Assembly (NCBI GenBank): GCA_030753015.1
Contig: JASMDC010000005.1
Location: 1 to 64,000, forward strand
DNA: 64,000 nt
Direction of reading: 5' to 3'
Source of the DNA: Candidatus Undinarchaeales archaeon
Lineage (GTDB): Archaea > SpSt-1190 > JASMDC01
The notes beneath the pieces are model-generated. The model saw nothing but the letters and a program-made list of their open reading frames with translations, ran no database searches and had not been told where the DNA came from. Each line of letters begins with the position of its first letter. Position 1 is the first letter of the stretch. Positions 32,707 through 41,050 of this stretch are shown here, one piece after another. A program made the translations under genes and the position numbers.

Positions 32707-34107
32707 ATGACGGATGTGGACGAACGTACTCTCGTTGTTGGTCTCGTCCTCGCACTCGGCCTTCTGACGACCGGCTTCCTCTTCACCAATGAGGCGCCGC
32801 GGTTCAGCCTTGCTCTCGCTCTCGGGATGCGTGGCGAGGTCACGATCGACCGTTTCCTCCCCCAGGCCATCCACCCCACCTACAAGCCCATCGATTTCGC
32901 TGTCAAGGACGGACGATACGTCAGCGATAAGGGTCCGCTCCAGTCCATGCTCGCGGTCCCCTTGGTATGGCTGCTCCTGAAAGTGAATGCCCCTATGATC
33001 ATGGGCGTATATCTCACGACGTTCCTCCTCGCTGCGCTCCCCACCGCACTCACGGCCCTTCTCATCTTCAGGTTCGGTCAACGCGTCCACCGCACCGGGA
33101 CGGTCTCTCCCGCGCTCCCGGCGCTCGTGTACGCCCTCGCGACCCATGCGTTCTTCTACGGCACCTTGTTCTTTGCGTACGCCCTGACGACCTTCCTCGC
33201 GTTCGCGAGCTTCTACCTGTTGTTCACCGCTGACCGTGAACAGGACCGAGCGTGGGCAATCGCTGCAGGCGTGCTTGTAGGACTCGCCGGCACCAACGAC
33301 TACCCCGCAATACTGCTCACCCCCTGCCTCCTACTCTACTGTCGTATGAAGGCCCCTCGCCTCGTGCCCGGATTCCTCGTCGGATCGCTGGCGGCCCTGT
33401 CCCTTCTTCCTATCTACCATTACGCGCTGTTCGGTGAGCCTTTTTCACCCCCTCACAGATACCATAACATGAGCGGTACCCACCAACAGGGAGTGTACAT
33501 GGGCGTGGGCAAGTTCACTCCCGAGGCCTTCTTCGGGGTCACCGTGGGCCCCTCACGGGGTCTTTTCGTCATTTCCCCCGTGCTCATCATCGCCATTGTG
33601 CTCCTCGGACGGCTCCACAGGCGCCATCCTGCTGAGACCATGCTCATCGTCGCGGTCTCTATTGCCCTCTTCCTGTTCCAGACCTCTTTCATCGACTGGA
33701 GGGGTGGTAACTCGTTCGGGCCCCGCTATCTCGTACCCACACTTCCCTTCCTCGTCCTCCCACTCCTCACTCTTCGCCGTCACGGGCCCATCTGGCCGGT
33801 CTTCCTCGCTCTCCTGGCCGTCTCGTTCCTGGTCAACCTCGTGTGCGCGGCATCCCACCTACCGAAGACCAAGGACAGGTATCCTGCAGAGGGCGCGTTC
33901 CTCCGCTGGGCTACAGGAACACAGCTCTTCAGGTTGATCCCTGAGACCGGCGAACCCTACGAGGACGTCACCCTTCGGCCGAAGGTCCACCCGCTCATCT
34001 ACTGGGCGGATCTCGACGACAACGAGCAGCTCGTCCGGGTACCCACACTGTTGTCAGGCCTCATCGGTGCTCTGCTGCTCCGCCGGGCCCTGGACGGCGG
34101 CGGATAG
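32707..34107 (+). CDS. Polytopic membrane protein, GT-C-like family B, copy 1
   Basis: A 466-residue protein with about 11 membrane helices. It starts MTDVDERTLVVGLVLALGLL and has F.TNEAPRFSLALALGMRGE, then the loop KDGRYVSDKGPLQSMLAVPL. The [SN]DKGPL loop and acidic residue in the first outer loop recall bacterial GT-C glycosyltransferases with an SDKAPG motif. Two paralogs lie at 46473-47867 and 48684-50072. The ATG at 32707 is about 26 bp after a TATA-like TAATAAATAATTA, hence leaderless; a long upstream frame is antisense to copy 1 of the GT39 set and is rejected. It precedes a dolichol-phosphate-sugar-synthase-like gene. Confidence 0.75.
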   Translation: MTDVDERTLVVGLVLALGLLTTGFLFTNEAPRFSLALALGMRGEVTIDRFLPQAIHPTYKPIDFAVKDGRYVSDKGPLQSMLAVPLVWLLLKVNAPMIMGVYLTTFLLAALPTALTALLIFRFGQRVHRTGTVSPALPALVYALATHAFFYGTLFFAYALTTFLAFASFYLLFTADREQDRAWAIAAGVLVGLAGTNDYPAILLTPCLLLYCRMKAPRLVPGFLVGSLAALSLLPIYHYALFGEPFSPPHRYHNMSGTHQQGVYMGVGKFTPEAFFGVTVGPSRGLFVISPVLIIAIVLLGRLHRRHPAETMLIVAVSIALFLFQTSFIDWRGGNSFGPRYLVPTLPFLVLPLLTLRRHGPIWPVFLALLAVSFLVNLVCAASHLPKTKDRYPAEGAFLRWATGTQLFRLIPETGEPYEDVTLRPKVHPLIYWADLDDNEQLVRVPTLLSGLIGALLLRRALDGGG

Positions 34108-34152
34108 CCCCCGACCATTTTTTTAAACAATGACCGGCATTTGAGTGCCTGC

Positions 34153-34902
34153 ATGAAGGCGGTCGGCGAGAAGGTTGTGATGGTCGTCCCCGTGTACAAC
34201 GAGCGGGAGAACATCGCTCCTTTCCTCCTCGACATGGAGAAGGTCGCCTCCTCACTACCTGCAGTCTTTACCATCCTCTTCGTCGAGGGAGGCTCCTCCG
34301 ACGGTACCGGGGATGCCGTGGACGAAGCTGCCGTACGCCTCCCCAACCTGGTGAGCGTGCTCCACGAGGAGAAAAAGGAGGGTCTCGGTGCTGCCTACCT
34401 CAAGGGATTCGCCCGGGCCCTGGATGACCCTGACGCCCTCTTCATCGGCGAGATGGACGTGGACGGCTCCCATGATCCTGACGTGCTCCCAAAGCTCCTG
34501 AAGGCTGTTCAGAAGGGGTATGGGATGGCCCTGGGCTCACGGGCCGTGGAGGGCGGTGGGACACCGGACTGGCCCATCCACCGACGCATGATCAGCGGAG
34601 GCGCGAACCTCCTCGGACGGGCCGGTTCGGCGTTCTCCATCGGCGACGTCACGACAGGCTACCGGCTCTACCGCCGGGAGGTGCTGGACGATATCGACCT
34701 CGGTGCCATCGAGACCCGTGGCTATGCGTTCCAGCTCGAGATGGTGGCAGCCGTGCTCAATGCTGAATTCACCGTGGCCGAGATACCCCTGGTGTTCCAC
34801 GACCGCGAACGAGGGGCCTCCAAGCTCCGCTCCAATGACATCATCGAGTACTTCCTCCTCTCCCTCCGGCTCATAGTCCGGCGGATATTGGGCAGAAAGT
34901 GA
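34153..34902 (+). CDS. GT2 polyprenol-phosphate sugar synthase (DPM1-like)
   Basis: A 249-residue GT2 enzyme without membrane helices. It resembles dolichyl-phosphate mannose or glucose synthases: VMVVPVYNERENIAPFLLDM, EGGSSDGTGDAV, GLGAAYLKGF, the metal site GEMDVDGSHDPDVLP (where most relatives have MDADLSHDP), then DVTTGYRLYRREVL and the basic IPLVFHDRERGASKLRSNDI. It would transfer sugar from a nucleotide to a lipid phosphate, making the donor used by the nearby GT-C proteins. ATG at 34153 lies about 28 bp after TTTTTTTAAAC. It is 45 bases after copy 1 of family B. Confidence 0.88.
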   Translation: MKAVGEKVVMVVPVYNERENIAPFLLDMEKVASSLPAVFTILFVEGGSSDGTGDAVDEAAVRLPNLVSVLHEEKKEGLGAAYLKGFARALDDPDALFIGEMDVDGSHDPDVLPKLLKAVQKGYGMALGSRAVEGGGTPDWPIHRRMISGGANLLGRAGSAFSIGDVTTGYRLYRREVLDDIDLGAIETRGYAFQLEMVAAVLNAEFTVAEIPLVFHDRERGASKLRSNDIIEYFLLSLRLIVRRILGRK

Positions 34903-34923
34903 CGAGCACGTCGTTATCAGATT

Positions 34924-35592
34924 TCACCGCCGCCGCTGGAAGCGCGGTCGCACTTCCCGTGCTACCACCTCGACGCTCTCGTCGGGTGCCAGCTCCCGTC
35001 GAAGGAAAACACCCGTGCGGCCGATAGCATCCCGTCGAACGAGCACGGACACACGTTCCTCGACGACCGCCAGGGGGACTTCGAGGGCACGGGCCACCTG
35101 GGACGGACCGACCTCCTGTGCAGCCTCCTCCGTATGGCCCTTGGATGTGGGCGTCACCAGAACGAGCCGCTTGTCCACACCGGGCACGCGCATATCGGTG
35201 CGGAGCCCGGGGAGGTCCAGAGCGCCGCCGAACCGGTGGAACCCCTCCTCCGCAGGTGTTGGATGCCACAAGGGATGGGTAACGGTGACCTCGGGATCCA
35301 GGTGGTAGTGGGCCTTGGGAGTGAGCCAGGGTGTTGCGGCCACCACCTCGCGCCGGGTTACATCGAGCCGCGACTCCACTTCGAGCGAAGGTATGTGGCG
35401 GGGGACGATTATGTCAATGTCGCTGCCCCGATGGACGTCACCCCGGGCCACCGAACCATATACCTGCGGGGCCAGGTCCCCAAGCCGCTCCATGACGGCC
35501 AGTGCGACGCTCCGCTTCGCCGCCAAGAGCTCCCAGTGCTCGGTATCGTACACGACATCGGCGCGATGATGGTGGAGGACCTTCTCACGCAA
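34924..35592 (-). CDS. Nucleotidyltransferase-domain protein (COG2413-like)
   Basis: A 222-residue protein with the Pol-beta-type nucleotidyltransferase signature GSVARGDVHRGSDIDIIVP, giving the two metal-binding aspartates. The later part (about 75-150) has no clear motif, and the end (about 150-222) looks like a helix-turn-helix-containing segment (EVGPSQVARALEVPLAVVEERVS). Archaeal members are of unknown substrate; AMPylation or tRNA-type transfer are only possibilities. The start is a TTG at 35592, 7 bases after the stop of the debranching-like gene, so the two are cotranscribed. It is convergent with the GT2 gene. Confidence 0.72.
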   Translation of the reverse strand: MREKVLHHHRADVVYDTEHWELLAAKRSVALAVMERLGDLAPQVYGSVARGDVHRGSDIDIIVPRHIPSLEVESRLDVTRREVVAATPWLTPKAHYHLDPEVTVTHPLWHPTPAEEGFHRFGGALDLPGLRTDMRVPGVDKRLVLVTPTSKGHTEEAAQEVGPSQVARALEVPLAVVEERVSVLVRRDAIGRTGVFLRRELAPDESVEVVAREVRPRFQRRR

Positions 35593-35599
35593 CGGGCCC

Positions 35600-37741
35600 T
35601 CACCGGTGGCGGATGAATGCGTCCATCCACTGGGACCAGTACTGCACCGGGTTCTTCACAGGCACGGGATCGTTGTTGTTCCCGTTGGGCGAGGGATTGC
35701 GGCCTTCCGGTAGCGAAAAGAGCTCGTTGTTATAGAACACCGCCTGCTCCTCCACCATATGGGCCAGATTGCTGTCAAGGACATCGCGGATGACGTCCTC
35801 CTCCCCCACTGACTCCAGGAGGCCGATGAGGTACGGGGTGTCCCGAGGCCACACCACGGCCTCGTGGTACTGCTCGTCTCCGTAGTAGATACGCTCGTCA
35901 GAGTCCTTGACCAGGATACCGAAGGCCTTGCCCCCTCGCTCGATGAGCAGGTTGTCACGGGTGGTGTCCCATACCCTGCGCAGTTCGTCCTTCGAGAAGA
36001 CGTCCGTACCGAGCATGGAGGCGGCAACGACCGCGGGTGAGCCCCGGGTGGCGTCCTTCCGGCCATTAGCGTCCACCATATTGTAGAGGAATCCTTCCTG
36101 GTCGTTCCAGAACACGTCCTTGTAGCTAGCGGCCCCCAGGGTGTGAAGGATCTCGCATCGCTCGGCGAGCTTGTCGTCACCGGCCTTGCGCGCCACCTCG
36201 GCGCCATGGGAGAGCATGGTCAGCCACTGTGCGTTGACCTCTGGCAGGAAATAGGAGGGCAGGTAGAACTCGTGTCGCGCCTGGTCGCCGCCGACCTCGC
36301 GCACGCGCTCCTCCTCCCATCCGCGCGGGATCCGCTCGGGCAACATATGGCCACCAACCTCGCGCTTGGAGTCGGTCCAGGTGTGCCAGGCAACGGAACG
36401 GATGAGACCGTTGTCCGTTACTACGGGAGCCCCGTCCTCGGTCCCGGGATCGGCGGCGGAGAATCCGTCAAGGGTGCGTCGGAGGCTTCCAAGAACCTCC
36501 TGTGAAAATGATCGGTCACCACTGTCCGTAGCGATACGCAGGCCCGTGTCGATGCACAGGAGCGTGGCGTCCACGGCATTGTAGCTCACAGGCTCACCAG
36601 CACGCTCGGGGAGCTTGTTGGGGATGCGACCTGTATCGTCCTGGAGCTTGAGCCCGGCGCGGACCAGGTCCTTGACGAAGTCATCGCCCTTGATCGTCCG
36701 GTAGGTCTCGTAGCTCGAGCGGACGCCTTCGTAGGCGTCGCGGAACCAGGCGTTCCTGAACCACCAGCCACCCGCCTCAGGTACCGTTGTATCGCCTACG
36801 CGTATGCCGAAGTTGGCCAGCGTTACTGCGCGGTTGAGCACGAGGCCCTCGCGCTCGTCACTCGGGTCCAGTCCGAGCTTCTGTGCCATGGAGGTGATGC
36901 GATACTCCTCGGCTCGCTCGTTGGCCGCATGTGTCATTGTCGCGTCCTGGTAGGCATCGCGCACGGCACCCTCGCCGCGCCCGGCCGCGAACACGACATC
37001 CAGGGCATCTCCGCCAGCCACATCGGCCTCTAGCTTGCCAGCGAATGTCGGGTGTTTCCACTCCTCGCGGAACAAGATGCCTTCAGGCCCCTCTGTCCGG
37101 GACCCCGATCCGAGCTTGTAGCCCCAGGGCATGGTCCGACGGAAGTCCTCGGCGCGTGCGTCCCGCGCTCCTATGAGGAGATACCTGTCGCCGCGGGCCG
37201 CGAACAGTGCGCCGGTGCCAGAGTCCACCCACGAACCGATCTCGTTGGGTGAGGAGCCGTCGTACATATGGCGGATGTCCACGAGCGGGCTCACCGAGAG
37301 ATGGAGCCCATTCTCCTGGCTGTCGACGTTGTACCGGACACGACCGGTGATACCGTCGGCGTCGCCTCCGTCGAGGAGGAAGTAGTCAACATCGACCGAA
37401 CCAACGTTCTCGCCATCGCGTATCATATCGTAATGATAGACGGCCTTATGCGCGTGAGCGGTGACCGATGTGGGCTTGAGGTCGAGCCACTGATCGCCCT
37501 GGCGCACACCGAACGCCATGGAGTCGAGATACTTCCAGTTCTCGCCCTCGGAGTGAACGTTCAGGCCCTCATAGGAAAAGTCACGGTTGGGCGCCATATA
37601 GATGCCCTGGTCCGGGAGGACCGAAGCGGAGAACACCGAGAGCGACATCTCGGCCTGGGGACGCCTGAGCACTACCCGTTGGTTGCGGGCGAATCCCCAG
37701 TCAGGATTCTCGTCACAATCCACGGAGTATCCTGTCTCCAT
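35600..37741 (-). CDS. Glycogen-debranching-type amylo-1,6-glucosidase
   Basis: A 713-residue enzyme. The N-terminal half (about 1-290) is a beta-rich domain. The C-terminal half is an (alpha/alpha)6 domain like GDE_C/GH133: DTGRIPNKLPERAGEPVSYN, AVDATLLCIDTGLRIA, then SVAWHTWTDSKREVGG, LPEVNAQWLTMLSHGAEVA and EAVVWPRDTPYLIGLLESVG. It would release glucose at alpha-1,6 branch points of glucan. A longer frame exists upstream, but a TATA box (AAAGGTATAAATACC, about 37782-37768) lies about 27-40 bp before the ATG at 37741, and family-like sequence starts there. First gene of a pair with the nucleotidyltransferase. Confidence 0.78.
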   Translation of the reverse strand: METGYSVDCDENPDWGFARNQRVVLRRPQAEMSLSVFSASVLPDQGIYMAPNRDFSYEGLNVHSEGENWKYLDSMAFGVRQGDQWLDLKPTSVTAHAHKAVYHYDMIRDGENVGSVDVDYFLLDGGDADGITGRVRYNVDSQENGLHLSVSPLVDIRHMYDGSSPNEIGSWVDSGTGALFAARGDRYLLIGARDARAEDFRRTMPWGYKLGSGSRTEGPEGILFREEWKHPTFAGKLEADVAGGDALDVVFAAGRGEGAVRDAYQDATMTHAANERAEEYRITSMAQKLGLDPSDEREGLVLNRAVTLANFGIRVGDTTVPEAGGWWFRNAWFRDAYEGVRSSYETYRTIKGDDFVKDLVRAGLKLQDDTGRIPNKLPERAGEPVSYNAVDATLLCIDTGLRIATDSGDRSFSQEVLGSLRRTLDGFSAADPGTEDGAPVVTDNGLIRSVAWHTWTDSKREVGGHMLPERIPRGWEEERVREVGGDQARHEFYLPSYFLPEVNAQWLTMLSHGAEVARKAGDDKLAERCEILHTLGAASYKDVFWNDQEGFLYNMVDANGRKDATRGSPAVVAASMLGTDVFSKDELRRVWDTTRDNLLIERGGKAFGILVKDSDERIYYGDEQYHEAVVWPRDTPYLIGLLESVGEEDVIRDVLDSNLAHMVEEQAVFYNNELFSLPEGRNPSPNGNNNDPVPVKNPVQYWSQWMDAFIRHR

Positions 37742-37767
37742 CTGGCACGGTTTCGCTAGACCGCCGG

Positions 37768-37784
37768 TATTTATACCTTTCCCA
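37768..37784 (-). promoter_or_regulatory. TATA box of debranching-type enzyme gene
   Basis: Read on the minus strand, GGGAAAGGTATAAATACC is an excellent archaeal BRE plus TATA box. It fixes the start at 37741 and excludes the longer frame that begins at 37945 inside the neighbouring gene. Confidence 0.75.
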
Positions 37785-37850
37785 GCAGCGTGCCGTGTCA
37801 CTCGGACAAGGGCGCGTGTGGTGACCGTCACCACCGCGGGAACGCCGGGC

Positions 37851-38924
37851 CTACTCCAGATCCTCAGCGATCTTTGCGTAGATCGTGAGATACTGGTCGG
37901 CAATGGCGTCCCAGGTGAATCTTTCTTCGACTCTTTGTCGCGCATGCTTCCCGAACTCCTGGCGCAGCCCCTCGTCCTCCTTGAGAGTGCGCCCGTACTT
38001 TACCAGCCCCTCGTAGTCCTTGGCGAGGAGGCCGGTGCTCCCATCGACAACTACGTCCCGGTTGCTCACGACGTCGTAGGCGAGCACGGGCTTGCCGCAG
38101 GCACAGGCCTCCAGGATGGTGAGGGTCATCCCTTCCCATCCACTGGCCGTAGCGTAGAACGCAGCGCGGCGGTAGGTATCGATCAGGTCCTCTTCGCTCA
38201 GCCCCGTCATGATGTCCAGCTCGACACCGAGCTTGGACGCCAGGAGCATGAGCTCGTCCTTCTGGGGCCCCCGGCCGATTATCTTGAGGGGCATGTCGAT
38301 GTCAGCTGCCAGCTGTACGAGCTGCTCGACCCGTTTCTGTCCGATGAGCCGGCCTACGAAGAGCATGTAGCCCTCGTCCTCCCCCGTGGGGCTGAACGAG
38401 CTTGTGTCCACACCATTGGGGATGTAGGTCGCATCCTTGACCCTGTACGTCCCCTCCAGCTCCTCCTTCTGGGTGAGGGACACGGTAGTGACCCGGTGCA
38501 TTCGGCGATAGAGCGCCGTCGTGCCTCCCAGGAATCCGGCCCTGGCGATCTTCTTCGGTGCCATGGCCGGGTCCAGGGCCATGCTGTACCACCCGTGATA
38601 CGTGCACAGGTAGTTGCGTCGGCCGTTACCCAGAGCCGCCCAGTTGAGCACGGCATGATGGAGGTGGAAGATACCGGTCTCGTTCAGCATGCGGTTGCGA
38701 ACGGTCGTGAGCATCCAGAGCACCTTGTGACGGGTGTCCTTGGTCTTGACCACTTCGATCTCAAGGTTCCGCAGATCGGGATAGTCCACCTCGAACCCGC
38801 TCTCGGCGACCAGGACCTTGACGGGGTGGACCTTCCTGACCCGATCGATGAGGCCGAACATCACTCGGTCGATGCCCCCGCCCTCGATGAAGGTGTTGTT
38901 CACGTGGATTATCTCGGCGACCGT
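37851..38924 (-). CDS. GT4 glycosyltransferase without a clear start codon
   Basis: A GT-B enzyme of about 350 residues. The acceptor loop is HVNNTFIEGGGIDRV and the donor domain has MLFVGRLIGQKRVEQLVQLA, the E-x7-E motif in SGWEGMTLTILEACACGKP and YIPNGVDTSSFSP. The first beta strand (VAEIIHVNN) begins upstream of the first usable GTG at 38903, which falls inside it. The frame is open only 7 more codons, back to the TGA that ends the GT2 gene (38925), and contains no ATG, GTG or TTG. Translation may start at a rare codon such as ACG, GTC or ATA, or the TGA may be a recent split. Downstream of GT2 in the same operon. Confidence 0.82.
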   Translation of the reverse strand, partial: TVAEIIHVNNTFIEGGGIDRVMFGLIDRVRKVHPVKVLVAESGFEVDYPDLRNLEIEVVKTKDTRHKVLWMLTTVRNRMLNETGIFHLHHAVLNWAALGNGRRNYLCTYHGWYSMALDPAMAPKKIARAGFLGGTTALYRRMHRVTTVSLTQKEELEGTYRVKDATYIPNGVDTSSFSPTGEDEGYMLFVGRLIGQKRVEQLVQLAADIDMPLKIIGRGPQKDELMLLASKLGVELDIMTGLSEEDLIDTYRRAAFYATASGWEGMTLTILEACACGKPVLAYDVVSNRDVVVDGSTGLLAKDYEGLVKYGRTLKEDEGLRQEFGKHARQRVEERFTWDAIADQYLTIYAKIAEDLE

Positions 38925-39830
38925 TCAGACCACCCCCCGCAGGAAACCCGAAGCGTACGTTATGAAGCGCACAAGTGCCAGAGGCAGGAACGCGATGGCC
39001 GCGAGACCATGATCATTGAGCCCTTGGAAGAGCACAGGCAGCCCGTCCACCATCAGGAAGGCGACCAATAGGAGCGTCAGCGCCAATCCCCCGGCCGGAA
39101 CGAAAGGCGCAGCGATCGCAAGAGGGATGAGCACAAGGCCGCCCAGGCAGTAGAGGGTGTTGCCCGGATTGTGAAGGCCGTGCTTGCGCACGAGCCGCCC
39201 CTGGCCGACGCCGTAGCCGAACTGCTGACGGAGCCAGGGACCGATCGAGGCGCGGTGGTGATGGCGGGCCTTTGCTTTGGGGACGTAGACCGCTTCGAAT
39301 CCGGCCGCCTCCGCCCTGATGAGCAGGTCCAGGTCCTCGCCGGTGGGCAGCTGCGTGTCGAACCCGTCCAGATCGTCAAGGAGCTTTCGTGTGTATGCGG
39401 TGCACCAGGATGGCGCTCGCGCCGGTGCGCGGTGGAAGTGGAGCTCCGTGCGTGAACCCTCGAACCGCTCCACCAGTGTAAGAGCGCCTGCGGCCCCTAC
39501 CCTTCCGGTGGCGATGGCGATGTTGTCCTTCAGTGCAGGGAGGAGGGCGGACAGGAATCCTTTCTCGAGGTTTATGTCCGCATCCACGAAGAGGACCACA
39601 TTACCGCTCGTCTCTGCGATGCCGCGATTGCGAGCGCGGGCGATGCCGCGTGTCCCCTCGATGACCACCCGGGCGCCATGCTCGGCCGCGAGCTCCCGCG
39701 TGCCATCAGTGGAACCTCCATCGACCACGACGACCTCTGCTGGCGGGGGCTCTTGGGCAGCGAGGCTATCCAGCGTCGCAGCAACGGTGTCCACGTTGTC
39801 CAGGGTGAGCACGACCGCGCTGACCTCCAC
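38925..39830 (-). CDS. GT2 glycosyltransferase with C-terminal membrane helices
   Basis: A 301-residue GT2 enzyme: VSAVVLTLDNVDTVAATLDS, VVVDGGSTDGTRELAA, ARARNRGIAE, the DxD-type FVDADINLEKGFLSALL, and GFDTQLPTGEDLDLLIRA. Two or three hydrophobic segments follow (YCLGGLVLIPLAIAAPFV, ALTLLLVAFLMVDGLPVLF), so it is membrane-bound with the catalytic part in the cytoplasm. The GTG at 39830 is about 25 bp after the minus-strand TATA GCATTAAAAGGG; longer frames overlap the divergent gene. It leads an operon with the GT4 gene 37851-38924. Confidence 0.85.
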   Translation of the reverse strand: MEVSAVVLTLDNVDTVAATLDSLAAQEPPPAEVVVVDGGSTDGTRELAAEHGARVVIEGTRGIARARNRGIAETSGNVVLFVDADINLEKGFLSALLPALKDNIAIATGRVGAAGALTLVERFEGSRTELHFHRAPARAPSWCTAYTRKLLDDLDGFDTQLPTGEDLDLLIRAEAAGFEAVYVPKAKARHHHRASIGPWLRQQFGYGVGQGRLVRKHGLHNPGNTLYCLGGLVLIPLAIAAPFVPAGGLALTLLLVAFLMVDGLPVLFQGLNDHGLAAIAFLPLALVRFITYASGFLRGVV

Positions 39831-39850
39831 GGTGTGGGGGGGTGGCTGCA

Positions 39851-39862
39851 CCCTTTTAATGC
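39851..39862. promoter_or_regulatory. Single AT box serving two divergent leaderless genes
   Basis: CCCTTTTAATGC reads as a TATA element in both directions (GCATTAAAAGGG on the minus strand). It lies about 26 bp from the GTG of the GT2 gene (39830) and about 27 bp from the ATG of the GT4 gene (39884). With only 53 bp between the two starts, both cannot easily be occupied at once, which would make expression of the two genes competitive. Confidence 0.6.
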
Positions 39863-39883
39863 TTATCCACCACATAGCATCCC

Positions 39884-41014
39884 ATGCGCCTGTGCCTCTA
39901 CAGCCCGTCGCTCGGTGAGGTTGTCGCCGGGGGTGCCGAGACCTTCGGTCGGGAGATCGCACGCCGGCTCTCAAGGCGCCATGAGGTCCATGTAGTGTGC
40001 GGCGGCACCGTAGCGCCCGAACTCGCAGCGATAAAGGACATCACGTTCCATACATTCCCATACGTGCGGCGCAATTCAGCCCCGGCGGACGCCTTCCGCA
40101 GTCTCACCCGTTACCATCTGGACGCCTTCTGGCTGGAATCGGTGTCCTTCTTCCCGGCGGCAAAGCGACACTTCACAGAGAACGAGTACGACCTCGTGGC
40201 CGTGCTCTATCCACCGGATTCCATGGTGCGCTCCGTGGCCAAAGGGAAGCTCGCCGTCCATTTCCAGGGCTATCCCGTGGGGAGTATCAAGCGGCGGATC
40301 TACAAGCGCATCCTCGACAGGTACGATCCAGAGGTATCCGCGTCGTGCAGCCGATTCGTGGCTGAGCGTGTCCGCGAGTCGCTGGGGATCGAGAGCGCGG
40401 TGGTTTACAACGGCGTTGACACGAAACGTTTTGCACCAGGTAAGCGTGATCCCGAACTCATGGAGGCCTTCCTGCTGGAAGATCGCCAGGCAGTGCTCTT
40501 CGTCGGCCGGTTCACCAAACAGAAGGGTGTGGACACCCTCCTGCGCGCCATTGCCCGGATGCCCGACGACACGGTGCTCCTCTTGGCAGGTGGAGGACCG
40601 CTTGAAGAACGGCTACGTGCGTTGGCCAAGGAACTGGGCATAGAGGAGCGGATCCGGTTCCTGGGCGTCGTGGCCCACCATGAGCTTCCCCGGCTCTACA
40701 AAGCGGCCAACGTCGTGGCCGTTCCCTCGAACATGGAACCACTGGGGATCGTCTGCCTCGAGGCCATGGCCTGTGGTGCTCCCGTGGTAGCATCGGACGT
40801 GGGAGGGCTGCCCGAGCTCGTGGGAGAGGACGCTGGACAGCTCATAGAGCCCGGTGACCCGGAGGGTCTGGCCCAGGGGCTCACAACGGTGCTTGAGGAC
40901 GATAAGCTGGCACGTCGCATGGGCGCCGCGGGGAGAAAACGGGCCGAGAAGATGGACTGGGACGCAATCTCTGCCCAGGTAGAGGACCTCTACCTCGCCG
41001 GGTTAAAAGAGTGA
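39884..41014 (+). CDS. GT4 glycosyltransferase
   Basis: A 376-residue GT-B enzyme starting MRLCLYSPSLGEVVAGGAET with the glycine-rich acceptor loop. The donor half shows VLFVGRFTKQKGVDTLLRAI, LLLAGGGPLEERLRALAKEL and the E-x7-E motif in PSNMEPLGIVCLEAMACGAP, with YNGVDTKRFAPG at the hinge. It would add a hexose to a growing glycan on the cytoplasmic side. The ATG is about 25 bp after the shared TATA, so leaderless. It is divergent from the GT2/GT4 pair and just upstream of the membrane-bound regulator. Confidence 0.88.
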   Translation: MRLCLYSPSLGEVVAGGAETFGREIARRLSRRHEVHVVCGGTVAPELAAIKDITFHTFPYVRRNSAPADAFRSLTRYHLDAFWLESVSFFPAAKRHFTENEYDLVAVLYPPDSMVRSVAKGKLAVHFQGYPVGSIKRRIYKRILDRYDPEVSASCSRFVAERVRESLGIESAVVYNGVDTKRFAPGKRDPELMEAFLLEDRQAVLFVGRFTKQKGVDTLLRAIARMPDDTVLLLAGGGPLEERLRALAKELGIEERIRFLGVVAHHELPRLYKAANVVAVPSNMEPLGIVCLEAMACGAPVVASDVGGLPELVGEDAGQLIEPGDPEGLAQGLTTVLEDDKLARRMGAAGRKRAEKMDWDAISAQVEDLYLAGLKE

Positions 41015-41047
41015 GTCTTTTTAATGGAGGAATGCACTTAGTAGTGC
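41014..41047 (+). promoter_or_regulatory. Promoter with GCACT-TAGT-AGTGC palindrome
   Basis: A TATA-like CTTTTTAATGG (about 41017-41027) precedes the perfect inverted repeat GCACT-TAGT-AGTGC at 41034-41047, which covers the expected start point of the regulator gene at 41051. A protein bound there would block transcription; since the gene encodes a DNA-binding domain, autorepression is a natural guess. Confidence 0.55.
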
Positions 41048-41050
41048 TGT

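Noticed and set aside
32647..33147. 167-residue N-terminal extension of GT39-like copy 1
   Set aside because: It is antisense to the divergent family B gene; the paralogs all start at the first membrane helix.
37602..39071. 489-codon plus-strand frame opposite the GT4 gene
   Set aside because: It is antisense to a GT4 enzyme with all expected motifs and spans the promoter of the debranching-type gene.
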